From assembly GCA_934140005.1 (NCBI GenBank), contig CAKPBB010000011.1:1-59404 (forward strand): a stretch of DNA of 59,404 bases, given 5' to 3'. Under the pieces are notes generated by a model. That model saw only the letters and a list, made by a program, of their open reading frames with translations. It ran no database searches and was not told the origin of the DNA. Shown piece after piece: positions 16,655 through 24,883 of the stretch. Source of the stretch: an uncultured Clostridia bacterium. GTDB taxonomy: Bacteria; Bacillota; Clostridia; TANB77; CAG-508. A program made the position numbers and the translations under genes. The first letter of the stretch is position 1. The number at the start of each line of letters is the position of its first letter.

Positions 16655-16684
16655 AGAAATGCTTTAGATAGCATTTCTTTTTTT
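16655..16684 (+). terminator. Terminator upstream of the 16708 gene
   Basis: AGAAATGC/GCATTTCT stem (16655-16662 with 16671-16678) followed by seven T. It ends transcription coming from the methyltransferase gene. Confidence 0.8.
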
Positions 16685-16707
16685 GTTAAAATAGGAGGAA
16701 ATATAGA

Positions 16708-17241
16708 ATGGAAAATAGAAAATTAAAAGAAATTATAATTGAAATTGTGAAAAATGAAAAATTGGAAGATTATGTAATAAATAAAAATAATGTATCTGAA
16801 TTAAGTACAATAAAAGTAATAATAGATAAAATATTTAAAAAGTATAAAACATTTGATTATATTGAAGGACTTTTATTTGATATAATTTATTATGGAAATA
16901 ATGTTGATACAAATAAATTTGAAAAAAGTGAAAAAAATTCATTAGAAGCATTTGAAAATTTTATTGCAGATGAAGTTTTATCATTGTATTATAATATAAT
17001 AGAAAAAGATTCTATACTTTATTTAGTATCATTTTTAATTGATAATAAAGTTGAAATATTTTTAAATGAATTGAAATGTTTGCCAAGAATATTAGATAAT
17101 ATTCCAAAAGATGAAATAGTAGCAATAATATCAGAAGCTGAGGCAAATACAAGGGCAAATGTTCGAGAAAATGAAAAAATTGATTATTATGAAAAATTTA
17201 TTAGAGAATTAAGTGAGTCTTTAAATAATCATATAAATTAA
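16708..17241 (+). CDS. Hypothetical protein of the integrated element
   Basis: No family recognised. It has 177 residues, is soluble and very rich in K, E, N and I, with predicted alpha-helices throughout and no cysteine cluster, signal peptide or membrane segment. AGGAGG is 9 bases upstream of the ATG. It is the first gene inside the element, in front of parA and separated from it by a terminator. The position resembles that of accessory or regulatory genes near ICE ends, but no function is assigned. Confidence 0.55.
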   Translation: MENRKLKEIIIEIVKNEKLEDYVINKNNVSELSTIKVIIDKIFKKYKTFDYIEGLLFDIIYYGNNVDTNKFEKSEKNSLEAFENFIADEVLSLYYNIIEKDSILYLVSFLIDNKVEIFLNELKCLPRILDNIPKDEIVAIISEAEANTRANVRENEKIDYYEKFIRELSESLNNHIN

Positions 17242-17250
17242 AAAAATTGA

Positions 17251-17283
17251 GCGAGTTGGTAGAAATATCAATTCGCTTTTCTT
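17251..17283 (+). terminator. Terminator after the 16708 gene
   Basis: GCGAGTTG pairs with CAATTCGC (one G-T), followed by a T-rich run. Confidence 0.65.
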
Positions 17284-17356
17284 ATTTTGAAAAGCTACAT
17301 AGCCTTATATAGAAATATATAAGTGCTAAATTTCAAGGAAAGGAGGAATTTTAGTT

Positions 17357-18185
17357 ATGTGCAAAACAATAGCGATAGCAAACCAGAAACGGTGGAGTTG
17401 GAAAAACTACCACAACTTTTAGTCTAGGAGTAGCTTTAGCAAATGCAGGAAAAAAAGTATTACTAATTGATGCAGATCCACAAGCAGATTTAACAACTTA
17501 TATGGGATATTATGAACAAGATAATTTACCTGTTACAATTTCAACATTGATAGAACAAACTATAAATGATATAGAAATAAACACGGAACAAGCAGTATTA
17601 CATCATAATGAGGGTGTTGATTTAGTACCATCTAATTTGAATTTATCAATGACAGAAGTTAATTTATTTAATGCAATGAGTAGAGAATATGCAATGAGAA
17701 ATAGTTTAAGTAAATTAAAAGACAGTTATGATTATATTTTAATTGATTGTATGCCATCTTTAAGTATGCTTACAACTAATGCTTTAGCAATGGCGGATGA
17801 AGTAATAATTCCTGTTCAATCTCAATATTTATCAGCAAAAGGAATGGGAAATTTGCTTAATACTATTTCAAAAGTAAAAAGGCAAATTAATAACGATTTA
17901 AAAGTTGGTGGAATACTTTTAACATTAGTTGATAAAAGAACAAATTTGCCAAAGACAATACAAAATGAATTAGAAAATAATTATGGAAATATTGTCAAAA
18001 TATATGATAGTCAAATTCCTATTGCAGTAAATACAGCAAAGTCTACTTCATCTGGAAAAAGCATTTTTGCATACGACAAAAACAGTAGTGTAGCAGAGGC
18101 TTACACATTATTTGCAAAGGAGGTGTTACAGGAAGATGTCAAAGAACGAAGAAAAAATGCACTTGCCAAAGGTTACAGTAGATGA
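17357..18185 (+). CDS. parA: ParA/Soj partition ATPase with a +1 break at CGG in Walker A
   Basis: Deviant Walker-type ATPase that partitions replicons together with ParB. The ATG at 17357 has AGGAGG upstream. Frame 1 gives MCKTIAIANQK and then CGG (17390-17392). Dropping the C gives GGVGKTTTTFSLGVALA, the exact deviant Walker A loop expected at this position, and the frame then stays open to 18185 for a 275-residue protein. Walker A' DADPQADLTTYM, Walker B YILIDCMP and the C-terminal segment VAEAYTLFAKEVL are intact. Without the shift only a few residues would be made, and no good internal start precedes the P-loop. The 3' end overlaps parB by 50 bases, as in normal parAB operons. Confidence 0.85.
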
Positions 18186-19774
18186 TTTTTTTACTACGCA
18201 AGAAGAAAGAAATGATGAAAAGTTAGAAAAAATACAATGTGTAAATACAAGAATAATTGATGGATTTAAAGACCATCCATTTAAAGTTGTAGCTGATGAG
18301 AAGATGTTTGAAACAGTAGAAAGTATAAAAAAACACGGAGTATTAGTACCTGCAATTATTAGACCAAAAGAAAATGGAAGATACGAAATGGTTGCAGGAC
18401 ATAGAAGAAAAAGAGCTTGTGAACTAGCAAAGATTAGTGAAATACCTTGTATAATACGAAATTTAACAGATGATGAAGCAACAATTATAATGGTAGATAG
18501 TAACTTACAAAGAGAAAATATACTTCCTTCTGAACGAGCTTTTGCGTATAAAATGAAATTGGAAGCAATGAAAAGACAAGGACAAAGAAATGATTTAACT
18601 TGTGACCAAGTTGGGTACAAGTTAGAAAGAAAAAAGTCAGTTGAGATTTTAGCAGATGAAGTTGGAGATAGTAAATCTCAAGTACAAAGATATATTAGAT
18701 TAACATATCTTATACCAGAATTATTAGAGCTAGTTGATAATCAATACTTGAATTTAAGTGATAAAAATAAAATGGCATTATTACCAGCAGTAGAAGTTTC
18801 ATATTTAAATGAAATAAATAAAGATTTTACTAGTAAAATAACAGATATACAAAATAATACACCACACGACGATTTTGAAATAAATTCAAATAGAGCAGAA
18901 TGGAAAGATGTTATAGCAATATATTCTGTATTAGTAACAGAGGGGAAAGATCAAAGTGATGTAATAACATTAGATGAGAAAAGAGCAGAAAAATTAAAAA
19001 ATGTTTTTTGGCAGATGAATACTATTTTATCAAGAACAGAAAATGTAGAAAAAGATATTGAAACAGTTGATGATAAAGGCAATACAGTAATAGTAAAAAT
19101 GACTAGAAAAGTGCTATATATTGATATTACAAGTAAGTCAATTCAAGAAATGACGGAATTATATCATTTTAATAGTAAGCAATTAAAACAATTAGCAGAA
19201 TTACAAAAACCAGAATATAGTTCTTTATGGGCAAAAGTATTGTTTGGAGTATCAAACGGAAGTAGTGATATAGTTCAAGTGGCTATCTCTCAAGTGGGAA
19301 ATGTAGGAGGAGAACCTTTTTGGAGTTGGTATGGATTTGAAACAAGAGTTGAATGGTGTGCTGAACAATGCGGATATATTGGAAATGGAATAATTCCTAA
19401 ATTTGCAAGTTGTCAAAATGAAGGTATTGCTTGGTTTAAAACTTGTGGTTTATGGCAAGAAAAAGGTTATACTCCAAAATCACGGAGATATAATCTTTTT
19501 TGATTGGGAACAAGATGGACATAGTGATCATGTTGGTATAGTTGAAAAATCAGATAATAGGAAAGTATATACTATAGAGGGAAATTCAAATGACGATATG
19601 TGTAGACAAAAGGAATATGACATAAATAGTACTGTTATATGTGGATATGGAACACCTAATAACTATTTTGTAGAAATTGTAAATTCGTATGGAATTACAG
19701 TAGATAAAAGAAATATTACTGATGATGAAATAAATAAAGTAATATATACAAAACAAAAAGAAAAGCAAAGATAA
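18136..19774 (+). CDS. ParB-CHAP hydrolase fusion, with a +1 break at CGG
   Basis: The first about 218 residues are ParB: box II GHRRKRACELA, SNLQRENILPSERAFAYK and a helix-turn-helix (ADEVGDSKSQVQRYIRL). Then, in frame, comes the C-terminal half of a Tn1549-type CHAP/NlpC hydrolase (SIQEMTELYHFNSKQLKQL; SQVGNVGGEPFWSWYGF; DHVGIVEK; VYTIEGNS). The ParB C-terminus and the hydrolase N-terminus are missing, so an internal deletion joined two genes without breaking the frame. A second in-frame loss removed the usual CFVSWCA after RVEWCA, most likely taking the catalytic cysteine. At CGG 19483-19485 a +1 step is needed to read SGDIIFFDWEQDG and reach 19774. Function is doubtful; origin from a conjugative element is clear. 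Confidence 0.75.
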
Positions 19775-19797
19775 ATTGAGAAAGAGGTGGTAAAGAA

Positions 19798-20010
19798 ATG
19801 GATGAGAAAATAAGTAAACAAAGTATTTATAGATTGGATATAAGTGATGATGCGATAAATATATTGAATGAAAATAAGATTAAAACTATTGGACAGTTGT
19901 GTAAAAAAACAAAAAAAGATTTAAAAAATTATGATTTATTACAAAATGATATAAAGAAAATTGAAATAGAATTACAGTTGATAGGATTAGATTTAAGAGA
20001 TAATGTATAG
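19798..20010 (+). CDS. RNA polymerase alpha-CTD-like small protein
   Basis: A 70-residue protein whose core IYRLDISDDAINILNENKI, then KTIGQL, then LQNDIKKIEIELQLIGLDL, follows the helix-hairpin-helix pattern of the RNA polymerase alpha C-terminal domain (LDLSVRAxNxLxxAGIxTxxxL). Such stand-alone domains occur in Tn1549-like elements. AGAGGTGG precedes the ATG. It could bind DNA or contact regulators; the role in the element is unknown. It ends in a very strong terminator. Confidence 0.6.
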   Translation: MDEKISKQSIYRLDISDDAINILNENKIKTIGQLCKKTKKDLKNYDLLQNDIKKIEIELQLIGLDLRDNV

Positions 20011-20011
20011 A

Positions 20012-20057
20012 AATAGAGGTATATAAAATCAAATGTGATTTTATATACCTCTATTAT
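20012..20057 (+). terminator. Perfect 20-bp hairpin terminator
   Basis: 20012-20031 pairs perfectly with 20036-20055 around a four-base loop (AATG). The T-run is short. The length and perfection are unusual; it may work in both directions. Confidence 0.75.
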
Positions 20058-20185
20058 TAAGATTTAATTAAAATATTTTGCATATTTGCATTGTCAATAA
20101 AATTTTTATAATATGTAAGTATTAAAAATATCAAAATATGAAACTTTTTTTATAATATTATCGAATATATTAAAGGAGGTAGTGT

Positions 20186-20595
20186 ATGAGAAATAAAGAA
20201 GAACAAAAATGGATAAGAAAGATTAAGATTTCTGCTTCTAAAAAAAGTGCCAATTTATTGATACGAGCTTACTATGATGAAATTTATCATTTATAATAAA
20301 GAAATTGCAAGTTTTAGAACATGATTATATAGAATTGCAACTAACAAAAATAATTGATTATAGAAGGAAAAAAATACCCCAAGTCATAGTATTAGATGAT
20401 AATGAAATAAAAGAAGAAAATGATTTTGTGAATAATATAGAATATACAGAATTATTAACTAAAATAGAAAAGTATGTATGTGAATATTCTTCCAATGTAC
20501 AACAAATTTTTAGACTTCATGTATATGGTGAATATACATTTGAAGAAATTGCCATGATAATAGATAAACTTGTATCTTCTGTTATAGATTATTAA
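20186..20595 (+). pseudogene. ECF sigma factor, decayed
   Basis: Fragments of a sigma-70 family factor. The N-terminus MRNKEEQKWIRKIKIS ... LIRAYYDEIYH ends at a stop (20294). Region 2 is recognisable only across several faults: reading ASFRT, TGA in place of the tryptophan codon, LYRIATNK, then an extra A in a poly-A run before IIDYRRK. Region 4 (QQIFRLHVYGEYTFEEIAMII) ends early at 20595. The middle of region 2 is deleted. These lesions are ordinary decay and differ from the CGG-type breaks elsewhere. Confidence 0.75.
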
Positions 20596-20639
20596 GAAAT
20601 ATTATAAGGAGTTTGAGAATTAATATAGAGGATTTATAT

Positions 20640-21129
20640 GAAGAGAAAAAAATAATACAATAAATGAAATTATAAAAAATGGATTAGTAACTCCAAGAGA
20701 ACGAATCATTAAAAATATTAATTTGAAAAAAATATTCAATTTAAAAATTGTTTTTTTGGAGTTAGTGATTGCATATTTTTAGGAATATTAGTTGCTATTA
20801 TAATATGGTTAATTTTTATAAATGTCGATGTAGAATATGTTTGCTGTGGGGTTTTCGCTATTTCTTCATTAATGTATATATTTTCGTATATATTAGTGCT
20901 TTCGAAAGAACGACAATTACAGCTTTATGAAATAAAAATGACTTGCACTGATGATTTACATCATATTATGGCATATAGAATGTTGTATTTTGGATTTTTT
21001 AATAGGATACTAAATTCAGTTATGATTTTTATATTAAATTCAAGAGGTTTGGGAGCATTACAATGGAGATATACAGCAATTTCCTTTTTGGCAATTTTTT
21101 TGTTTGGAATTATGGCTTTATTAATGTGA
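20640..21129 (+). pseudogene. Membrane protein remnant
   Basis: Read from NEIIKNGLVTPRERIIKNI, the frame breaks in a T7 run near 20752 and continues as FFGVSDCIFLGILVAIIIW, with several hydrophobic helices and a cytoplasmic loop LSKERQLQLYEIKMTCTDD, ending at 21127-21129. It lies just behind the decayed sigma gene in the position of a co-transcribed membrane partner. The protein family is not recognised. A further hydrophobic fragment without a usable start (ending FIWMKKLKKDI near 21404) fills most of 21130-21410. Confidence 0.55.
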
Positions 21130-21425
21130 TTCAAAAAATATACTAATAAAGATATTCTATTATTGCCAATTATATGGATAGTTTTAAATGTGATTATTTT
21201 ATATTTTTTCAAAATCAAATTGAACAAATTTTACTTAATGTAGAGAAATATATTTTATGCTGTTAGATAATATATTGTTTAATTTTAATTTTTTATATAA
21301 AATAACAGGAATAATAGGAATTGAATTTATGCCTGCAATGTTTTTATTTATAATAGCAATAATTAGTAATTTTATTTGGATGAAGAAATTAAAAAAAGAT
21401 ATATAAGATTTTATGGAGGGAAAAT

Positions 21426-21803
21426 GTGTCAAAGATATTAATAATAGACGATGAAAATAATATTATAGAAAAATTTTTAAACGAAATAGCAAAAGATAAT
21501 ATTCCTATAATCAATTTATCAAAAGAATCTAATATATTATGTTATAAAAATATTAAGATGAATAAAGAAAATCGAGAAGTTTTTAATAATAATGAAAAAG
21601 TACCTTTGACAGTGAAAGAATTTGAAATATTAAAGTTATTTATGGAAAATCCTAATAAGGTATTTTCAAGAGAACAAATATGGGGATATGATTATTATGG
21701 AGATTCAAAAATAGTAAATACACACATAAAAAATATAAGAAAAAAACTGAAAACAGATATTATAAAAACTGTTATAGGCGCAAGGTATAAATTGGAAAAT
21801 TAA
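21426..21803 (+). pseudogene. OmpR/PhoB response regulator with most of the receiver deleted
   Basis: Starts at GTG 21426 (GGAGGG upstream). The first strand and acidic pocket of a receiver (KILIIDDENNI) are followed after about 25 residues by a complete winged-helix DNA-binding domain (EKVPLTVKEFEILKLFMENP ... FSREQIWGYDYYGD ... VNTHIKNIRKKL). The phosphorylated aspartate and the rest of the receiver are missing, giving 125 residues and not about 225. The deletion is in frame, so a constitutive DNA-binding protein could still be made. No kinase gene remains next to it. Confidence 0.75.
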
Positions 21804-21990
21804 AAATGTATAGAAAAAATAAGAATATATAGAATTTTATAAATATAATTGAAATTTTCTATCTTTTCTAACTTTTTAACAAAAATTAATAATACTATGA
21901 TATAATAAAAACTGTTCGTTGCATTTCTTGCGAGAACAGAATTATTTGCTAATAGATAAAATCAAATTCGATTAATTCTATTTAGCAATA

Positions 21991-22003
21991 GGAAGTGTGG
22001 TTT
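21991..22003 (+). repeat. 5'-leader arm of the 22029 cassette inverted repeat
   Basis: GGAAGTGTGGTTT is a perfect 13-base inverse of AAACCACACTTCC at 22545-22557 behind the gene. A local hairpin built from TTGCTAA/TTAGCAA also precedes it (about 21948-21988). Confidence 0.7.
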
Positions 22004-22028
22004 TTTATGTAAAAAAGGAGATGTTTTT

Positions 22029-22505
22029 ATGTTAAAGACTATTTTTCGGAACAAGTTGGCTTTGGTTTTAGCGGTGGTAATGGCAATGGTTTCCTCAATG
22101 AGTACCATAGCTTTTGCTGCTGAAAGCGATGTTGAAGGACAAACAGTTAATGCTGTGGAAGAAGTCACTACAAATGAGGATACGGTTATCAACATTACAG
22201 TGGTTGACCGTAGCGGAGCTGTTGTAGGAACTTCGCAGGTACCATCAGCAGGGGTTTTCGGCTCTACTACGTTGAGTTTAAGATCGACTGCACATACGGT
22301 TAAGTTTTTGGGAAATAAGAACGGTGGCGGTGCTAATACCTCTATCACTTTAACTTCACCGAAACTGGGGTTAAATGGCAGAGGCGTAGCATTGAATGGC
22401 ACATATCAGACTATTTATACAGGCAGTGTTTCAGGAAACGTTTATATCGAATGGATTCTTAACACTGGTGGAGTATACAATCTGGTTTTTATAGCTTTTG
22501 ATTAA
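22029..22505 (+). CDS. Secreted protein of unknown function, atypical composition
   Basis: A 158-residue protein with a clear Sec signal peptide: basic N-terminus, hydrophobic core LALVLAVVMAMVSS and cleavage near AFA-AE (about residue 34). The mature part is Ser/Thr/Val rich, probably all-beta, with no cysteine and no LPxTG anchor; it ends VYNLVFIAFD. AAGGAG is 8 bases before the ATG. Codon use is clearly more G+C rich than the decayed element around it. One in-frame CGG is at codon 7 (22047-22049). It has its own promoter region (TATAAT near 21899), complementary leader and trailer and a strong terminator, like the orphan cassettes at 13.6, 14.4 and 31.4 kb. Confidence 0.65.
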   Translation: MLKTIFRNKLALVLAVVMAMVSSMSTIAFAAESDVEGQTVNAVEEVTTNEDTVINITVVDRSGAVVGTSQVPSAGVFGSTTLSLRSTAHTVKFLGNKNGGGANTSITLTSPKLGLNGRGVALNGTYQTIYTGSVSGNVYIEWILNTGGVYNLVFIAFD

Positions 22506-22544
22506 AAGGCTAATTTATGTATCAAACTTGAGTAACTAGAGGCT

Positions 22545-22557
22545 AAACCACACTTCC
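22545..22557 (+). repeat. 3'-trailer arm of the 22029 cassette inverted repeat
   Basis: AAACCACACTTCC, inverse of 21991-22003. It lies between the stop codon and the terminator. Confidence 0.7.
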
Positions 22558-22574
22558 AACAAAACCTTATAGGT

Positions 22575-22605
22575 CATCGCGTGCTTTGGTACGCGATGTT
22601 TTTTT
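22575..22605 (+). terminator. Terminator of the 22029 cassette
   Basis: Perfect CATCGCGT/ACGCGATG stem with an eight-base loop, followed by seven T. Confidence 0.9.
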
Positions 22606-22668
22606 GTAAAAAAAAAAAATTTGTAATGTTTTGACATTTTAATTGTCTTATAATAAAGGAGGATAAAT

Positions 22669-22734
22669 TTGAAAAAAATAAATTTTATGCCTTTCATAGC
22701 CGTAGCGTTAGCAAAGGCAAGAAAGGAGTGGTAA
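22669..22734 (+). CDS. 21-codon leader peptide before the sigma gene
   Basis: TTG 22669 with AAAGGAGG at 22656-22663 opens a frame encoding MKKINFMPFIAVALAKARKEW, ending 6 bases before the sigma gene start. It is basic at both ends with a hydrophobic centre. The ribosome site of the sigma gene (AAAGGAG) lies inside this frame, so translation may be coupled. It could also be the worn end of another gene. Confidence 0.35.
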   Translation: MKKINFMPFIAVALAKARKEW

Positions 22735-22740
22735 ACAAAT

Positions 22741-23233
22741 ATGAAAAATAGAGATAATTTTGAAAAGATATATGTAGAATATTTTGATTTAGTCTATAAG
22801 TATTTATATTGTTTAACTAGAAATGCTGATATAGCAGAAGAATTAGCTCAAGAAACTTTTTATAAGGCAATATTAAAAATACATACTTTTAAAAATCAAT
22901 CAAAAATATCCAGTTGGCTATGTCAAATAGCACGAAATTTGTGGTATAACGATTTAAAAAAGAAACAAAAAATTAGTGTCGAAAATGATGAATTTTTTGA
23001 AAAAATTATTTCTGAATATAATATTGAGAATGATTTTATAAATAATGAAGAAAAAAATGAACTAATTAATAAAATAAAATTGTTAGATCCTACAATGAAA
23101 AAAGTTATGTGTTTAAGAATTTATGGAAATTTTACTTTTAAAGAAATAGCAGAAATTTTGCGGAAAAAATGAGAATTGGGCAAGAGTGGTTTTTTGTAGA
23201 GGAAAAAATAAAATTAAGGAGGAAAAAATATGA
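22741..23233 (+). CDS. ECF sigma factor, completed by a +1 shift at CGG
   Basis: RNA polymerase sigma factor with region 2 (YFDLVYKYLYCLTRNADIAEELAQETFYKA ; ISSWLCQIARNLWYNDLKK) and region 4. Frame 1 stops at TGA 23170, just after FKEIAEILRKK. At CGG 23161-23163, skipping the C reads EILGKNENWARVVFCRGKNK, the normal ECF region 4 helix-turn-helix. The frame then ends on TGA 23231-23233, giving 163 residues, a usual ECF length. That stop overlaps the anti-sigma start as ATGA, the classic coupled arrangement. The overlap is strong evidence that the +1 frame is the functional one. The first ATG has AAAGGAG upstream. Confidence 0.85.
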
Positions 23234-24093
23234 AAAAGGATTGTAATATTGTAAAGGATTTATTACCAAGTTATGCGTATGGACTTACTAATGAAGAAAC
23301 TAATGTATTTATCAAAAAACATTTATTTGAATGTGAAGATTGTAAAGAAAATTTAGAGAATATAAAAAAAGAAGAAAAAATAAGTGAAGAAAAAAAATCA
23401 GATAAATACATTAACTTTGCTAAAAAATATCAGAACAAACTGTATACTGTTAGATTTATTGCTATAATTTTTCTTTTTATTATTTTTGCTATAATTGTTA
23501 TTCCTATATTAAGAAAAATATTCATAATATCAAATTTGTCAAATAATGCAAAACAATATAGCAATATTTCAAATATGCATATAATAAAATATTCTTATAA
23601 TGAGAATTCGTATGTAAAGAATGAATTGTGGCAAATGGATAATCATAAGAAAATGATAACGACTTCTTTGAAAGATGGAAAAATAAGTAATGTTGAAATA
23701 TATGCAAATAAAGTTAAAGATGGATATGAATTGAATTCTTATTCTGAAGTAGATGGAGAAAAAACAAATAATAAGTATTTTGAAAAAGAGTTTATAGGAA
23801 TATATGTTGAGAATATATTTGATAAAGCAGATTTTATACAATTATTAAAAGCATCAATACGTGCCACTATAAAAGATACAATATTTGATGGTAAGGAATG
23901 TTATTATATATTGGATTTTAATAGAGGAAATAGTATGTTGTCAAATGGTGTATATGTCGATAAAGAAACAGGGCTGATAATAAATGAAATTTCTTATCAA
24001 TATTCTGATGAAATTGTATATCCAGCAACTACTTATATATATGAGTTTGATGGGGTAACAGAAAATGATTTGCTTGATTCAAATTTAAAATAG
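23230..24093 (+). CDS. Anti-sigma factor, zinc-finger HC2 type
   Basis: Membrane-bound partner of the preceding sigma factor. The N-terminal anti-sigma zinc finger reads CNIVKDLLPSYAYGLTNEET then HLFECEDC (C5, H36, C40 and C43 region). One membrane helix follows at about residues 75-97. The extracytoplasmic part (about 190 residues) is probably beta-rich. In the family the zinc domain holds the sigma factor until an envelope signal releases it. The start overlaps the sigma stop (ATGA) when the +1 frame is used. It seems intact, unlike most genes in the element. Confidence 0.8.
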   Translation: MKKDCNIVKDLLPSYAYGLTNEETNVFIKKHLFECEDCKENLENIKKEEKISEEKKSDKYINFAKKYQNKLYTVRFIAIIFLFIIFAIIVIPILRKIFIISNLSNNAKQYSNISNMHIIKYSYNENSYVKNELWQMDNHKKMITTSLKDGKISNVEIYANKVKDGYELNSYSEVDGEKTNNKYFEKEFIGIYVENIFDKADFIQLLKASIRATIKDTIFDGKECYYILDFNRGNSMLSNGVYVDKETGLIINEISYQYSDEIVYPATTYIYEFDGVTENDLLDSNLK

Positions 24094-24176
24094 TAGAGAG
24101 TGTGATTTTAATAATATTACTTTTATAATAATTGATTAAATTAAATGGAATATAAAAAATAGCTGGAGGGAAAAAT

Positions 24177-24883
24177 ATGCTAGACATCATAATATTTGGA
24201 AAAGAAGTAAATTATTGCATAAATTTAACAAATTATTTATGTAGAAGAAATGATAAAATTAAGATAATTTCTATACATAATAATGTTAATGATTTGTTAA
24301 AATTCTTACAAAGACAGTCAGCAAGTATTATATTATTTAATATTGATAAGGTAGATTATAAAAGGATTTTAGAAAGTGAAATTATGAAAAAGTATATTAA
24401 TTCTATAATTCTTATTCAAAATAACGAAATAGTTAATAAGAAGCTACAAAATAAAAGTAATGGTTTTGAAGATATTTATAATTTATTAGTTGAATTAATA
24501 AAAAAAATAATATTAAAAAAACAAATTTTAAAAGAAATATAATAATTGATAAAATTGAAATGGAATTAAAATATTTGAATATACAAGCCTCATATAAGGG
24601 TACAAAATATTTGATTGAAGCTATTTATATTTTATATAATTTTAAAAATTATGATGAATATAATTTAGAAAGAGATATATATTCAATAATATCACAAAAA
24701 TATCATAAAAGTATTAATAATATAAAAAGCAATATAAATTATGTAATTAATATAATATATTTGGAATGCCGAGAAGAGAATTTACAAAAATATATTAAAG
24801 AATATAAATTATATAAATTTAGTGCTAAAAATTTAGTTACATCTATAGTAAGGAAGCTCAAAAACAATACTATAATAATATGA
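24177..24883 (+). pseudogene. Spo0A-like regulator, split by a poly-A frameshift
   Basis: The first frame (24177-24542, 121 residues) is a receiver-like domain that begins MLDIIIFGKEVNYC and has asparagine (IILFNID) at the usual phospho-aspartate position. The second (24560-24883) is a Spo0A C-terminal DNA-binding domain (YKGTKYLIEAIYILYNF ; YSIISQKYHKS). The two join if one A is added to the A7 run near 24514. A complete paralogue of the same design is at 36305-37021 (MLDILMYSED; YHKGTGFMIESIYMVY). The 3' end runs into the recombinase gene, marking a deletion junction near 24838. Confidence 0.7.

Noticed and set aside
4823..23163. Simple reassignment of CGG to another amino acid (as known in some Firmicutes)
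   Set aside because: A changed meaning of CGG in the same frame would not restore the reading frame; all four genes need a shift of one base.
20186..24560. Adding the sigma, membrane-protein and Spo0A-like frameshifts of the element to the CGG pattern
   Set aside because: These breaks lie in A or T homopolymers or at stop codons and deletions, with no CGG codon at the site; they look like ordinary decay.
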